A stretch of DNA of 64,000 nt from Erwinia sp. SLM-02 (GCF_037450285.1 NZ_JAQISN010000003.1:434001-498000); one strand, 5' to 3'. Positions 1-9,274 are shown, counted from the first letter of the stretch. The notes: generated from the sequence alone by a model not told the origin. Made by a program: numbers and translations.

Positions 1-51
1 GACAGGCTCCAGACAATTCAACGTATTAGACACAGATAAGGAATACCCCCC

Positions 52-2715
52 ATGTCAGAACGTTTAAACAATGACGTGGATCCGATCGAAACTCGCGACT
101 GGCTACAGGCGATCGAATCGGTCATCCGTGAAGAAGGTGTTGAGCGCGCACAGTATCTGATCGACCAGGTACTGAGCGAAGCACGTAAAGGCGGCGTGAA
201 AGTGGCTGCAGGTGCTGGAGCCAGCAACTATATCAACTCTATTGCTGTTGAAGATGAGCCGGAATACCCTGGCAACACATCTTTAGAACGTCGTATCCGT
301 TCTGCTATCCGCTGGAACGCCATTATGACCGTTCTGCGCGCATCGAAGAAAGATCTGGACCTGGGCGGCCACATGTCCTCCTTCCAGTCTTCTGCCACTA
401 TCTATGAAGTGTGCTTCAACCACTTCTTCCGTGCGCGTACGGAAAAAGACGGCGGCGATCTGGTTTACTTCCAGGGTCACATCTCTCCGGGCGTTTATGC
501 TCGTGCCTTCCTGGAAGGTCGTCTGAGCGAAGACCAGATGAACAACTTCCGTCAGGAAGTTCACGGTAAGGGTCTGTCTTCTTACCCACACCCTAAACTG
601 ATGCCTGACTTCTGGCAGTTCCCGACCGTATCTATGGGTCTGGGTCCATTGGGTGCGATCTATCAGGCTAAATTCCTGAAATATCTTGAACACCGTGGTC
701 TGAAAGACACCTCTCAGCAGACCGTTTACGCCTTCCTGGGCGACGGCGAGATGGATGAGCCAGAATCTAAAGGTGCGATCACCATCGCCACCCGTGAAAA
801 ACTGGATAACCTGGTCTTCATCATCAACTGTAACCTGCAGCGTCTGGATGGCCCGGTAACCGGTAACGGCAAGATCATCAACGAACTGGAAGGTATCTTC
901 GGCGGCGCAGGCTGGGAAGTGCTGAAAGTGATCTGGGGCGGTCGTTGGGACGAGCTGCTGCGTAAAGACACCAGCGGTAAGCTGATCCAGCTGATGAACG
1001 AAACCGTTGACGGCGACTATCAGACCTTCAAATCCAAAAACGGCGCGTATGTGCGTGAGCACTTCTTCGGTAAATATCCGGAAACCGCTGAGCTGGTAAA
1101 AGATCTGAGCGACGACGAGATCTGGTCACTGAACCGTGGTGGTCACGATCCGAAGAAAGTCTACGCCGCACTGAAAAAAGCGCAGGACACCAAGGGCAAA
1201 CCTGTGGTTATCCTGGCTCATACCATCAAAGGTTACGGTATGGGCGACACCGCGGAGGGCAAAAACATTGCTCACCAGGTGAAGAAAATGAACATGGACG
1301 GCGTGCGCTATATCCGCGACCGCTTCAACGTGCCGGTTGACGATGCTGCCATCGAAAAACTGCCGTACGTGACCTTTGCTGAAGGCTCAGAAGAGCACAC
1401 CTACCTGCACGCACAGCGTCAGAAACTGGGTGGCTACCTGCCAACTCGCGAACCTAAGTTCAGCGAGAAGCTCGAAATGCCAACGCTGGAAGATTTCCGC
1501 CAGCTGCTGGATGAGCAGAACAAAGAAATCTCCACCACTATCGCTTTCGTACGCGCCCTGAACGTGATGCTGAAGAACCCGTCGATCAAAGATCGCCTGG
1601 TGCCAATCATCGCCGATGAAGCCCGTACCTTCGGTATGGAAGGCCTGTTCCGTCAGATCGGTATCTACAGCCCGAACGGCCAGCAGTACACCCCGCAGGA
1701 CCGTGAGCAGGTTGCTTACTATAAAGAAGACGAAAAAGGTCAGATCCTGCAGGAAGGTATCAACGAACTGGGTGCAGGCGCATCGTGGCTGGCGGCGGCA
1801 ACGTCCTACAGCACCAACAACCTGCCAATGATCCCGTTCTACATCTACTACTCCATGTTCGGTTTCCAGCGTATCGGCGACCTGTGCTGGGCTGCAGGTG
1901 ACCAGCAGGCTCGCGGCTTCCTGGTGGGCGGAACTTCCGGTCGTACAACGCTGAACGGTGAAGGTCTGCAGCACGAAGATGGCCACAGCCACATTCAGTC
2001 TCTGACTATCCCTAACTGTATCTCTTACGATCCAGCTTATGCGTACGAAGTTGCCGTGATCATGCATGACGGTCTGGTACGTATGTACGGTGATGCACAG
2101 GAAAACGTGTACTACTACATCACCACGCTGAACGAAAACTACCACATGCCAGCAATGCCGGAAGGCGCTGAAGAAGGTATCCGTAAGGGTATCTACAAGC
2201 TGGAAACTATCGAAGGTAGCAAAGGTAAAGTTCAGCTGCTGGGTTCAGGCTCTATCCTGCGTCACGTGCGTGAAGCGGCAGAAATCCTGGCGAAAGACTA
2301 CGGCGTAGGTTCTGACGTGTACAGCGTGACCTCCTTCACCGAACTGGCCCGCGACGGTCAGGACTGTGAGCGCTGGAACATGCTGCACCCAACTCAGGAA
2401 GCACGCGTGCCGTACATCGCTCAGATCATGAGCGACGCACCGGCCGTGGCGTCTACCGACTACATGAAACTGTTTGCGGAACAGGTTCGCAGCTACATCC
2501 CAGCCAGCGACTATCGCGTACTGGGTACTGACGGCTTCGGTCGTTCAGACAGCCGTGAGAACCTGCGTCACCACTTCGAAGTGGACGCATCTTACGTTGT
2601 CGTTGCAGCACTGGGCGAACTGGCTAAACGCGGCGAAATCGATAAGAAAGTGGTAGCGGACGCTATCGCCAAGTTCGAAATCGATGCTGATAAAGTTAAC
2701 CCGCGTCTGGCATAA
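52..2715 (+). CDS. aceE: Pyruvate dehydrogenase E1 component
   Basis: Homodimeric ThDP-dependent E1 of the pyruvate dehydrogenase complex. It decarboxylates pyruvate and acetylates the lipoyl groups of AceF in the cytoplasm. The 887 residues match the E. coli length and the sequence is collinear with it. The ThDP/Mg motif starts at about residue 230 (GDGEMDEPES) and runs to NLQRLDGPVTGN. The start follows AAGGAA at 38-43 with 8 nt spacing. aceF begins 13 nt downstream, so the two are co-transcribed. pdhR would be expected just left of the window. Identification is by whole-protein similarity; nothing odd is seen. Confidence 0.98.
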   Translation: MSERLNNDVDPIETRDWLQAIESVIREEGVERAQYLIDQVLSEARKGGVKVAAGAGASNYINSIAVEDEPEYPGNTSLERRIRSAIRWNAIMTVLRASKKDLDLGGHMSSFQSSATIYEVCFNHFFRARTEKDGGDLVYFQGHISPGVYARAFLEGRLSEDQMNNFRQEVHGKGLSSYPHPKLMPDFWQFPTVSMGLGPLGAIYQAKFLKYLEHRGLKDTSQQTVYAFLGDGEMDEPESKGAITIATREKLDNLVFIINCNLQRLDGPVTGNGKIINELEGIFGGAGWEVLKVIWGGRWDELLRKDTSGKLIQLMNETVDGDYQTFKSKNGAYVREHFFGKYPETAELVKDLSDDEIWSLNRGGHDPKKVYAALKKAQDTKGKPVVILAHTIKGYGMGDTAEGKNIAHQVKKMNMDGVRYIRDRFNVPVDDAAIEKLPYVTFAEGSEEHTYLHAQRQKLGGYLPTREPKFSEKLEMPTLEDFRQLLDEQNKEISTTIAFVRALNVMLKNPSIKDRLVPIIADEARTFGMEGLFRQIGIYSPNGQQYTPQDREQVAYYKEDEKGQILQEGINELGAGASWLAAATSYSTNNLPMIPFYIYYSMFGFQRIGDLCWAAGDQQARGFLVGGTSGRTTLNGEGLQHEDGHSHIQSLTIPNCISYDPAYAYEVAVIMHDGLVRMYGDAQENVYYYITTLNENYHMPAMPEGAEEGIRKGIYKLETIEGSKGKVQLLGSGSILRHVREAAEILAKDYGVGSDVYSVTSFTELARDGQDCERWNMLHPTQEARVPYIAQIMSDAPAVASTDYMKLFAEQVRSYIPASDYRVLGTDGFGRSDSRENLRHHFEVDASYVVVAALGELAKRGEIDKKVVADAIAKFEIDADKVNPRLA

Positions 2716-2728
2716 GAGGTAAAGAGTA

Positions 2729-4336
2729 ATGGCTATCGAAATCAATGTACCGGATATCGGTGCGGACGAAGTTGAAGTCACCGAAATCCTGGTGAAGGTT
2801 GGCGACACTGTAGAAGTTGAACAGTCGCTGATCGTGGTGGAAGGCGATAAGGCTTCTATGGAAGTCCCTTCTCCGCAGGCGGGCGTGGTTAAAGAGATCA
2901 AAGTGGCTACCGGCGATAAAGTCGAAACCGGCAAACTGATCATGATCTTCGAAGCAGCAGGTGGCGCAGCCGCGCCATCCGCTCCGGCTGAAGAGAAGAA
3001 AGAAGAAGCGGCTGCACCAGCTGCTGCGGCTCCGGCTGCGGCCAGCGGCTCGAAAGAAGTGAACGTACCGGATATCGGCGGCGACGAAGTTGAAGTCACC
3101 GAGATCATGGTCAAAGTGGGCGACACCGTTGAAGCAGAACAGTCGATCCTGACCGTTGAAGGCGACAAAGCCTCAATGGAAGTGCCGGCTCCGTTCGCGG
3201 GTACCGTGAAAGAGATCAAAGTGGCAACCGGCGACAAAGTCAGCACCGGTTCACTGGTGATGGTCTTTGAAGTGGCAGGCGCTGCGCCAGCCGCTGCGGC
3301 TCCGGCTGCGAAAGCTGAAGCACCGGCTGCGGCTGCACCGGCTAAGCAGGAAGAGAAAGCGGCTCCGGCTGCTGCCCCTGCGAAAGCAGACGCGAAATCC
3401 GACTTCGCTGAAAACGACGCTTACGTTCACGCGACTCCGGTTATCCGCCGCCTGGCGCGCGAGTTTGGCGTAAACCTGGCCAAAGTCAAAGGTACCGGGC
3501 GTAAAGGGCGTATTCTGAAAGAAGACGTTCAGACCTACGTGAAGGACGCGGTAAAACGCGCCGAAGCGCCAGCCGCTGCGGGTGGCGGTCTGCCTGGCAT
3601 GCTGCCTTGGCCGAAAGTGGACTTCAGCAAGTTTGGTGAGATTGAAGAAGTTGAAATGGGCCGTATCCAGAAAATCTCTGGTGCGAACCTGAGCCGTAAC
3701 TGGGTGATGATCCCGCACGTTACGCACTTCGACAAAACCGACATCACCGAGCTGGAAGCCTTCCGTAAGCAGCAGAACGATGAAGCGGCCAAACGTAAGC
3801 TGGATGTGAAATTCACCCCAGTGGTCTTCATCATGAAAGCCGTTGCTGCGGCCCTTGAGCAGATGCCTCGTTTCAACAGCTCACTGTCCGAAGATGGCCA
3901 GAAACTGACGCTGAAGAAATACATCAACATCGGTGTGGCGGTTGATACGCCAAACGGTCTGGTGGTTCCGGTGTTCAAAGACGTGAACAAGAAAGGAATT
4001 ACCGAACTGTCTCGCGAGCTGATGGCTATCTCCAAGAAAGCGCGTGATGGCAAGCTGACCGCTGGCGAAATGCAGGGCGGCTGCTTCACCATTTCCAGCC
4101 TGGGCGGTATCGGGACGACTCACTTCGCGCCGATCGTGAACGCGCCGGAAGTGGCTATCCTGGGCGTCTCCAAGTCTGCCATGGAGCCGGTCTGGAACGG
4201 TAAAGAGTTCACTCCGCGTCTGATGATGCCGATGTCGCTCTCCTTCGACCACCGTGTAATCGACGGTGCAGATGGTGCGCGCTTCATCACCATCATCAAT
4301 CAGGCACTGGCTGACATTCGCCGTCTGGTGATGTAA
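2729..4336 (+). CDS. aceF: Dihydrolipoyl acetyltransferase E2, two-lipoyl form
   Basis: E2 core of pyruvate dehydrogenase; transfers acetyl from lipoamide to CoA. It has 535 residues against about 630 in E. coli. Domains: lipoyl 1 (residues 2-76, lipoyl-Lys41 in GDKASM), an Ala/Pro linker, lipoyl 2 (about 108-182, Lys147 in the same motif), a second Ala/Pro linker, the peripheral-subunit-binding domain (about 232-270), and the catalytic domain from about 300 with SFDHRVIDG (His508, Asp512). E. coli has three lipoyl domains, so one is absent here. The two lipoyl coding segments are near-direct repeats at about 2735-2960 and 3065-3275, a structure that can lose or gain a unit by recombination. 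Confidence 0.97.
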   Translation: MAIEINVPDIGADEVEVTEILVKVGDTVEVEQSLIVVEGDKASMEVPSPQAGVVKEIKVATGDKVETGKLIMIFEAAGGAAAPSAPAEEKKEEAAAPAAAAPAAASGSKEVNVPDIGGDEVEVTEIMVKVGDTVEAEQSILTVEGDKASMEVPAPFAGTVKEIKVATGDKVSTGSLVMVFEVAGAAPAAAAPAAKAEAPAAAAPAKQEEKAAPAAAPAKADAKSDFAENDAYVHATPVIRRLAREFGVNLAKVKGTGRKGRILKEDVQTYVKDAVKRAEAPAAAGGGLPGMLPWPKVDFSKFGEIEEVEMGRIQKISGANLSRNWVMIPHVTHFDKTDITELEAFRKQQNDEAAKRKLDVKFTPVVFIMKAVAAALEQMPRFNSSLSEDGQKLTLKKYINIGVAVDTPNGLVVPVFKDVNKKGITELSRELMAISKKARDGKLTAGEMQGGCFTISSLGGIGTTHFAPIVNAPEVAILGVSKSAMEPVWNGKEFTPRLMMPMSLSFDHRVIDGADGARFITIINQALADIRRLVM

Positions 4337-4343
4337 CAGCAGA

Positions 4344-4367
4344 CAAGGCCGGCGTAAGCCGGCCTTG
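4344..4367 (+). terminator. Stem-loop after aceF
   Basis: Ten-base inverted repeat CAAGGCCGGC / GCCGGCCTTG with a GTAA loop, starting 7 nt after the aceF stop. The T-run is short (TT), so it may attenuate rather than fully stop transcription into lpdA, which also has its own promoter candidate. Confidence 0.7.
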
Positions 4368-4401
4368 TTATAAGGGATGTAGATATTCGTGGCACTGCGG
4401 T

Positions 4402-4429
4402 TTGCAGATTTTTAACAATTCTGTAAACT
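4402..4429 (+). promoter_or_regulatory. Candidate sigma-70 promoter of lpdA
   Basis: TTGCAG at 4402-4407 and TAAACT at 4424-4429 with a 16-bp spacer, in the 176-bp aceF-lpdA gap. In E. coli lpd also has its own promoter, because Lpd serves the 2-oxoglutarate dehydrogenase and glycine cleavage complexes too. Assigned by motif only. Confidence 0.45.
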
Positions 4430-4512
4430 CTTGCGGTGAACGCGTCCCGGTGGAAGAAGGGCGTTGAATCAAAAGCTGTCTGACCCGCCGGACTATCAAA
4501 TAAGAGGTCATG

Positions 4513-5940
4513 ATGAGTACAGAAATTAAAACTCAAGTCGTGGTACTTGGGGCAGGTCCTGCAGGTTACTCTGCAGCCTTCCGTGCAGCGGATTTAGGTC
4601 TGGAGACCGTCATCGTTGAGCGTTACAGCACCCTTGGTGGTGTTTGTCTGAATGTCGGCTGTATCCCTTCTAAAGCCCTGCTGCACGTGGCGAAGGTGAT
4701 TGAAGAAGCGAAAGCGCTGGAAGCTCACGGTATCGTGTTCGGCAAGCCGCAAACCGACGTTGACAAGATCCGCGCCTGGAAAGAGAAAGTCATTAACCAG
4801 CTGACCGGCGGTCTGTCCGGTATGGCGAAAGGCCGCAAGGTGAACGTGGTTAACGGCCTGGGTAAATTTACCGGCGCAAATACTCTGGTTGTGGAAAATG
4901 AGAAGGGTGAAACCACCACGATCACTTTCGACAATGCCATCATCGCGGCGGGCTCCCGCCCAATTCAGCTGCCATTCATCCCGCACGAAGATCCACGCGT
5001 TTGGGATTCTACCGATGCGCTGGAACTGAAATCTGTCCCAGAGCGTCTGCTGGTGATGGGTGGCGGTATCATCGGTCTGGAAATGGGTACGGTTTACCAT
5101 GCCCTGGGTTCACAGATTGATGTGGTTGAGATGTTTGACCAGGTGATTCCTGCGGCAGATAAAGACGTGGTGAAAGTATTCACCAAGCGTATCTCCAAGC
5201 AGTTCAACCTGATGCTGGAAACCAAAGTCACCGCCGTTGAAGCGAAAGAAGACGGTATCTATGTGACAATGGAAGGCAAGAAAGCGCCGGCAGAACCACA
5301 GCGTTACGACGCGGTGCTGGTGGCTATCGGTCGTGTACCGAACGGCAAAGGTCTGGATGCCGGTAAAGCGGGCGTGGAAGTGGACGATCGCGGCTTTATC
5401 CGCGTCGACAAGCAGATGCGTACCAACGTACCGCACATCTTCGCTATCGGCGACATCGTGGGTCAGCCAATGCTGGCACACAAAGGCGTGCATGAAGGCC
5501 ACGTAGCGGCAGAAGTGATTTCTGGTAAGAAACACTACTTCGACCCGAAAGTGATCCCATCTATCGCCTACACCGAGCCGGAAGTTGCCTGGGTGGGTCT
5601 GACCGAGAAAGAAGCGAAAGAGAAAGGCATCAGCTATGAAACCGCCACCTTCCCGTGGGCTGCTTCAGGCCGTGCTATCGCTTCCGACTGCGCAGACGGT
5701 ATCACCAAGCTGATCTTCGACAAAACCACTCACCGCGTTATCGGTGGTGCGATTGTTGGTACTAACGGCGGCGAGCTGCTGGGCGAAATCGGCCTGGCAA
5801 TCGAAATGGGCTGCGACGCTGAAGACCTGGCGCTGACCATCCACGCTCACCCGACTCTGCACGAATCGGTTGGCCTGGCGGCTGAGATCTTCGAAGGCAG
5901 CATCACCGACCTGCCAAACCCGAAAGCGAAGAAGAAGTAA
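4513..5940 (+). CDS. lpdA: Dihydrolipoyl dehydrogenase E3
   Basis: FAD-dependent E3 that reoxidises dihydrolipoamide with NAD+ for the pyruvate and 2-oxoglutarate dehydrogenases and the glycine cleavage system. It shows an N-terminal FAD motif (GAGPAG), the redox-active disulfide Cys45/Cys50 in GGVCLNVGC, an NAD motif (GGGIIGLE), and the C-terminal His446/Glu451 pair in HAHPTLHE. Two adjacent ATGs occur. The second (4513) is chosen because AGAGGT at 4503-4508 is only 1 nt from the first, and because E. coli begins MSTEIK. 475 residues, normal for the family. Confidence 0.97.
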   Translation: MSTEIKTQVVVLGAGPAGYSAAFRAADLGLETVIVERYSTLGGVCLNVGCIPSKALLHVAKVIEEAKALEAHGIVFGKPQTDVDKIRAWKEKVINQLTGGLSGMAKGRKVNVVNGLGKFTGANTLVVENEKGETTTITFDNAIIAAGSRPIQLPFIPHEDPRVWDSTDALELKSVPERLLVMGGGIIGLEMGTVYHALGSQIDVVEMFDQVIPAADKDVVKVFTKRISKQFNLMLETKVTAVEAKEDGIYVTMEGKKAPAEPQRYDAVLVAIGRVPNGKGLDAGKAGVEVDDRGFIRVDKQMRTNVPHIFAIGDIVGQPMLAHKGVHEGHVAAEVISGKKHYFDPKVIPSIAYTEPEVAWVGLTEKEAKEKGISYETATFPWAASGRAIASDCADGITKLIFDKTTHRVIGGAIVGTNGGELLGEIGLAIEMGCDAEDLALTIHAHPTLHESVGLAAEIFEGSITDLPNPKAKKK

Positions 5941-5988
5941 TCGCTGACGGCCCCGCAAGGGGTAATTCGCGTTAGTTAGCGAGAATTA

Positions 5989-6020
5989 AGCCGCTATTCT
6001 CAACGGATAGCGGCTTTTTT
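5989..6020 (+). terminator. Rho-independent terminator after lpdA
   Basis: AGCCGCTAT (5989-5997) pairs with ATAGCGGCT (6007-6015), followed by a T-run. It ends the lpdA transcript. Confidence 0.9.
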
Positions 6021-6115
6021 ACGGCTTTTTCCGGGCGACAGACCGCACTCAGCCTTGACTGGCCTGGTGCTGACTGGCGAAGTGGAATTTCCCCGCCAGC
6101 CTGGATTTAACCGAC

Positions 6116-6148
6116 TTGTAAACCAAAAACGTATTTTTCCTTTTACGC
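6116..6148 (+). promoter_or_regulatory. Candidate BirA operator upstream of SDR-bioMNY
   Basis: TTGTAAACC at 6116-6124 is a perfect left half of the enterobacterial BirA operator (TTGTAAACC ... GGTTTACAA). A degenerate right half, CTTTTACGC, lies at 6140-6148 after 15 bp and keeps the TTTAC core (5 of 9 matches). The site lies 48 bp upstream of the operon whose last three genes encode a biotin transporter, which makes biotin-dependent repression plausible. The right half is weak, so the call is tentative. Confidence 0.55.
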
Positions 6149-6195
6149 TAAATAGCGTATCTTTGCCGCTTATGTTTTCAGATTTAAGGCTCTCC

Positions 6196-6900
6196 GTGTC
6201 AAACAACGTCGCCCTGATTACCGGTGCCAGCCGTGGCATTGGCCACCATCTCGCCCGTCATTTCTATGCGCAGGGATATCATCTGATTCTGCTTGCGCGT
6301 GATGCGCAGGCACTGGCTGCGCTCGCCGCCGGGTTCGATCCGTCCCGCGTGCAGACGCTGGCGCTGGACGTCTGTGATTTTGCCAGCGTGTCGCAGCAGG
6401 TTCAGCAGGCGCTTTCCCGCCACTCGCGGCTGGACGTGCTGATCAATGCCGCCGGTATTTTCCGCCCGGGCTCCACGCAGACGCCGCTGGATGATTTCAG
6501 CGCGCTGCTGGCGACCAACGTTACCGCTATCCATCACCTCTGCCAGCTGTGCACGCCGTGGCTGCAGAAGTCTGGCGATGGCCGCATCTTCAATCTTGCC
6601 TCGGTGAGCGGCGTGCAGCCCTTCGGCAGCGTCGCCAGCTATGCCGCCAGCAAACACGCGCTGGTCGGCTACAGCCGCTCCATTGCCCGCGAGCTGGGCG
6701 CGCTGGGGATTAAAGTCACCACGCTGTGCCCGGACGTGGTGGATACCGATATGGCCGTCGGTTCGGGGCTGCCAGCGGAAGAGATGCTGAGCACGAAAGA
6801 TATCTGCCGCGCGGTGGATTTTGTGATGTCGCTGTCACCGGCCGCCGTCATTGAGCAGTTGACGATCGGCCGCCAGCATCGACCGCGTAAACCGTCCTGA
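6196..6900 (+). CDS. SDR-family oxidoreductase heading the bioMNY operon
   Basis: Classical short-chain dehydrogenase/reductase, NAD(P)-dependent; substrate unknown. From a GTG at 6196 it is 234 residues, with the cofactor motif TGASRGIG at 9-16, NAAG at 84-87, and catalytic Ser138, Tyr149 and Lys153 (YAASK). I chose the GTG because it gives the usual short N-terminus before VALITG. An in-frame ATG at 6172 would add eight residues. Ribosome-binding signals are weak for both. The stop is 13 nt before bioM, so it belongs to that operon. A role in biotin or fatty-acyl metabolism is inferred from position only. Confidence 0.85.
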   Translation: MSNNVALITGASRGIGHHLARHFYAQGYHLILLARDAQALAALAAGFDPSRVQTLALDVCDFASVSQQVQQALSRHSRLDVLINAAGIFRPGSTQTPLDDFSALLATNVTAIHHLCQLCTPWLQKSGDGRIFNLASVSGVQPFGSVASYAASKHALVGYSRSIARELGALGIKVTTLCPDVVDTDMAVGSGLPAEEMLSTKDICRAVDFVMSLSPAAVIEQLTIGRQHRPRKPS

Positions 6901-6913
6901 GCGAGACATTCTG

Positions 6914-7588
6914 ATGATTGAACTGAACGGGGTTTCCCACGCTTACGGCGATCGAAAAGTACTGAAAAATATCAACCTTCAGCTCACCGAGAAGCGTATC
7001 GGCATCGTTGGCAGCAACGGCTGCGGCAAAAGTACCTTCGTTCGCCTGCTGAACGGATTACTGCTGCCTTCCCAGGGCGATGTGCTGATCGACGGCCTGA
7101 ATACCCGCCAGCAGGGTAAAGCGGTACGGCGTAAAGTCGGCTTTGTCTTCCAGAACCCGGACAATCAGATCGTCTTTCCGGTAGTGGAAGAGGATCTGGC
7201 CTTTGGCATGAAAAACCTCGGGCTGGATAAAGCCACGATCCGTGAACGCACCGACGCGGCGCTGACCCGCTACGATATGCAGGATCTGCGGCAGCATCCG
7301 GCGCATTTGCTCAGCGGCGGGCAAAAGCAGCTGCTGGCGATCTCCGGCGTGCTGGTGATGGAGCCGGAATACATTGTGTTTGATGAACCCACCACGCTGC
7401 TGGATCTGCGCAACAAGCGGCGAATTGCCGCCGCGATTGCCGAGCTGGATCAAACCGCGATCGTCGTTTCGCACGATCTGGAGTTTCTGCAGGATTTTGA
7501 CCGCGTTCTGGTGTTTGAACGCGGGGAAGTTGCCGTCGATGATGTGCCCGCCGTGGCGCTGAAAGAATATGTCAGGATGATGTCATGA
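6914..7588 (+). CDS. bioM: Biotin ECF transporter ATPase BioM
   Basis: Energising ATPase of an energy-coupling-factor biotin importer at the inner membrane. 224 residues with Walker A GSNGCGKST, Q-loop FQNPDNQ, signature LSGGQKQ, Walker B VFDEPTT and a switch His (VSHD). It is of the CbiO/EcfA type and overlaps bioN by 4 bp (ATGA), indicating translational coupling. The specific assignment as BioM rests on linkage to a clear BioY rather than on the ATPase sequence alone. Confidence 0.9.
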   Translation: MIELNGVSHAYGDRKVLKNINLQLTEKRIGIVGSNGCGKSTFVRLLNGLLLPSQGDVLIDGLNTRQQGKAVRRKVGFVFQNPDNQIVFPVVEEDLAFGMKNLGLDKATIRERTDAALTRYDMQDLRQHPAHLLSGGQKQLLAISGVLVMEPEYIVFDEPTTLLDLRNKRRIAAAIAELDQTAIVVSHDLEFLQDFDRVLVFERGEVAVDDVPAVALKEYVRMMS

Positions 7589-8229
7589 CCCTGAGTGATT
7601 ACGTACCGGGTAACTCGCTTATCCATCGCCTGCCGCCGGGAGTAAAAATTCTCTCTCTGGCCCTGGTCGGTACGCTGCTGTTTGTTTTTCCCCTGCTGGC
7701 GGCCGTGCTGTCCACGCTGGCCGTAGTTGCGGCACTTTACCCGCTGGCGGGTATTGGACCGAAAATGATGCTGCTGCAGCTGAAACCACTGCTGTGGGTG
7801 CTGGGGCTGCTGTTCGCCGTGCAGTGGTGGATGGTTGACTGGCTTTCCGGCGTGCTGGTTGTGGCGCGTCTTTCAGCACTGCTGCTGCTGGCGGCGCTGG
7901 TAACGCTGACTACGCGCACCACCGAGATGATTGATGCGCTGGAAAGCGGGCTGTTCTGGCTGCGTTTTCTGCGCATCAATCCGGCGAAGGTCAGCCTGGC
8001 ACTCTCGCTGGCTCTGCGTTTTATTCCGGTGCTGGCCGCCATCACCGCCGAGGTGCGTGAAGCGCAAAAAGCGCGTGGCCTCGATCGCAGTGTGATTGCC
8101 GTAGCGATCCCGGTTATTGTCCGTACCCTGAAAATGGCTGATGACATTGCGGCGGCGCTGGAAGCCCGCGCATACGATCCTCAGCTAAAACATCCCCGCA
8201 GCGATGCTGCAAAGTCGAGAGGCTCTTAA
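7585..8229 (+). CDS. bioN: Biotin ECF transporter transmembrane protein BioN
   Basis: EcfT-type transmembrane coupling subunit, 214 residues, with several hydrophobic segments between residues 20 and 130. Its C-terminal cytoplasmic part carries the two Ala-Arg-Gly-type coupling motifs (KARGLD and EARAYD) that contact the ATPase. It overlaps bioM by 4 bp and bioY by 1 bp (TAATG), so the three are translated as a unit. Confidence 0.9.
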   Translation: MTLSDYVPGNSLIHRLPPGVKILSLALVGTLLFVFPLLAAVLSTLAVVAALYPLAGIGPKMMLLQLKPLLWVLGLLFAVQWWMVDWLSGVLVVARLSALLLLAALVTLTTRTTEMIDALESGLFWLRFLRINPAKVSLALSLALRFIPVLAAITAEVREAQKARGLDRSVIAVAIPVIVRTLKMADDIAAALEARAYDPQLKHPRSDAAKSRGS

Positions 8230-8768
8230 TGTCCACCCGAGATATTGTTTATATTGCGCTGTTTGCGGCGATGACCGCGGCGCTGGGCCTGTTCCCGGCC
8301 TTCAGCCTGCCGGTGATTGGCGTGCCGATTACCGCACAGACGCTGGGCTGTATGCTGGCAGGGGCGATTGCCGGTGCTAAGCGCGGCGCGCTGGCGATGG
8401 TGCTGTTCGATCTGCTGGTGGCCATCGGGCTGCCGCTGCTGGCCGGCGGGCGCGGCGGGCTGGGGGTTTATATGGGGCCGGGCGGAGGGTTTATTCTTTC
8501 CTGGCCGCTGGCGGCATTGGTCATCGGCTTACTGTACCAGCGCGGCCTGCGTTCACTGACGCTGGTGAAGGAGCTGCTGATTATTGCACTGGGCGGGATC
8601 GTGGTGATTTATGCCTGCGGTATTCCGTGGATTGCTGCCGTTGCGGGCATCACGCTGAAGCAGGCCGCCCTGGGTTCGCTGGGGTTTGTGCCGGGCGATA
8701 TCGTGAAGGTGGTGCTGGCGGCGGTGATTGTTCGGGCGGTACGGCGGGCGTACCCGACGCTGGGATAA
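8229..8768 (+). CDS. bioY: Biotin transporter substrate-binding subunit BioY
   Basis: S-component that binds biotin in the membrane. 179 residues, about six hydrophobic helices, with family-typical segments such as VPITAQTLG near residue 35 and GGRGGLGVYMGPGGGF near residue 75. It is the last gene of the SDR-bioM-bioN-bioY operon. E. coli K-12 lacks this tripartite system and uses an unrelated biotin importer, so it is accessory relative to that gene order. No clear terminator follows; the repeat block starts 26 bp downstream. Confidence 0.95.
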   Translation: MSTRDIVYIALFAAMTAALGLFPAFSLPVIGVPITAQTLGCMLAGAIAGAKRGALAMVLFDLLVAIGLPLLAGGRGGLGVYMGPGGGFILSWPLAALVIGLLYQRGLRSLTLVKELLIIALGGIVVIYACGIPWIAAVAGITLKQAALGSLGFVPGDIVKVVLAAVIVRAVRRAYPTLG

Positions 8769-8794
8769 CGTTCTACGCTGTGGGACAGGCGTTT

Positions 8795-8849
8795 GGGGTT
8801 CAGCCCCTGCTGCTGCTCCAGGGCGGTCCTCACGCCGTGCGTGGCACTT
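8795..8849 (+). repeat. Partial repeat copy R0 (left arm only)
   Basis: Begins with GGGGTTCAGCC, as R1 does, and continues through GGCGGTCCTCACGCC, then diverges after about 55 bp. It is a truncated member of the structured repeat family described for R1. Confidence 0.75.
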
Positions 8850-8882
8850 AGGCCACAAGACGGCGCTGTGGAACTGGTGGTT

Positions 8883-9088
8883 GGGGTTCAGCCTCTGGTG
8901 CTGCTTCAGAGCGGTCCTCGCGCCGCGTTGCGGTGCCTTCGGTTACGCCATTGTGCCGAACGGATCGGCCTGGATTGAACGTCCCTGTTCAAGCCAGGCC
9001 TGACGCCAGCATCCCTGCTGCCGTCTCCTGGCGCAATGGCTCCACCTCAGCGCTGCGGATGCCCTTGCGCAGCAGCAGAGGCTGCCCC
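8883..9088 (+). repeat. Structured GC-rich repeat, copy R1
   Basis: 206-bp element, non-coding by its structure. The outer arms are inverted repeats (AGCCTCTG... at the left end, ...CAGAGGCT at the right). Inside lie the conserved blocks GGTCCTCGCGCCGC and CTCAGCGCTGCGGAT, a long-range stem 8947-8957 with 9030-9040, and a hairpin 8967-9000. That hairpin has stem GGCCTGG/CCAGGCC, an A/G mismatch, stem TTGAAC/GTTCAA and loop GTCCCT. The same design recurs in R2, R3, R4 and R5. Similarity to R2 continues about 25 bp past the right end. Confidence 0.85.
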
Positions 9089-9274
9089 ATTAGATGTTTC
9101 ATCGCTTTTGGATTTGGAAAGATCATTGAGTTCGTCCACAAGGAACAATGCTTCATTCTGGCAACTCAATAGATAACAACCGACCAGCCGATCGACACGT
9201 ATAAACGCGAGTTCTTGGTAACTGTCTCAAGAGTGAAAAGCCATCTGTTTTCAGGCAACGCGAAAGATGGGAGC

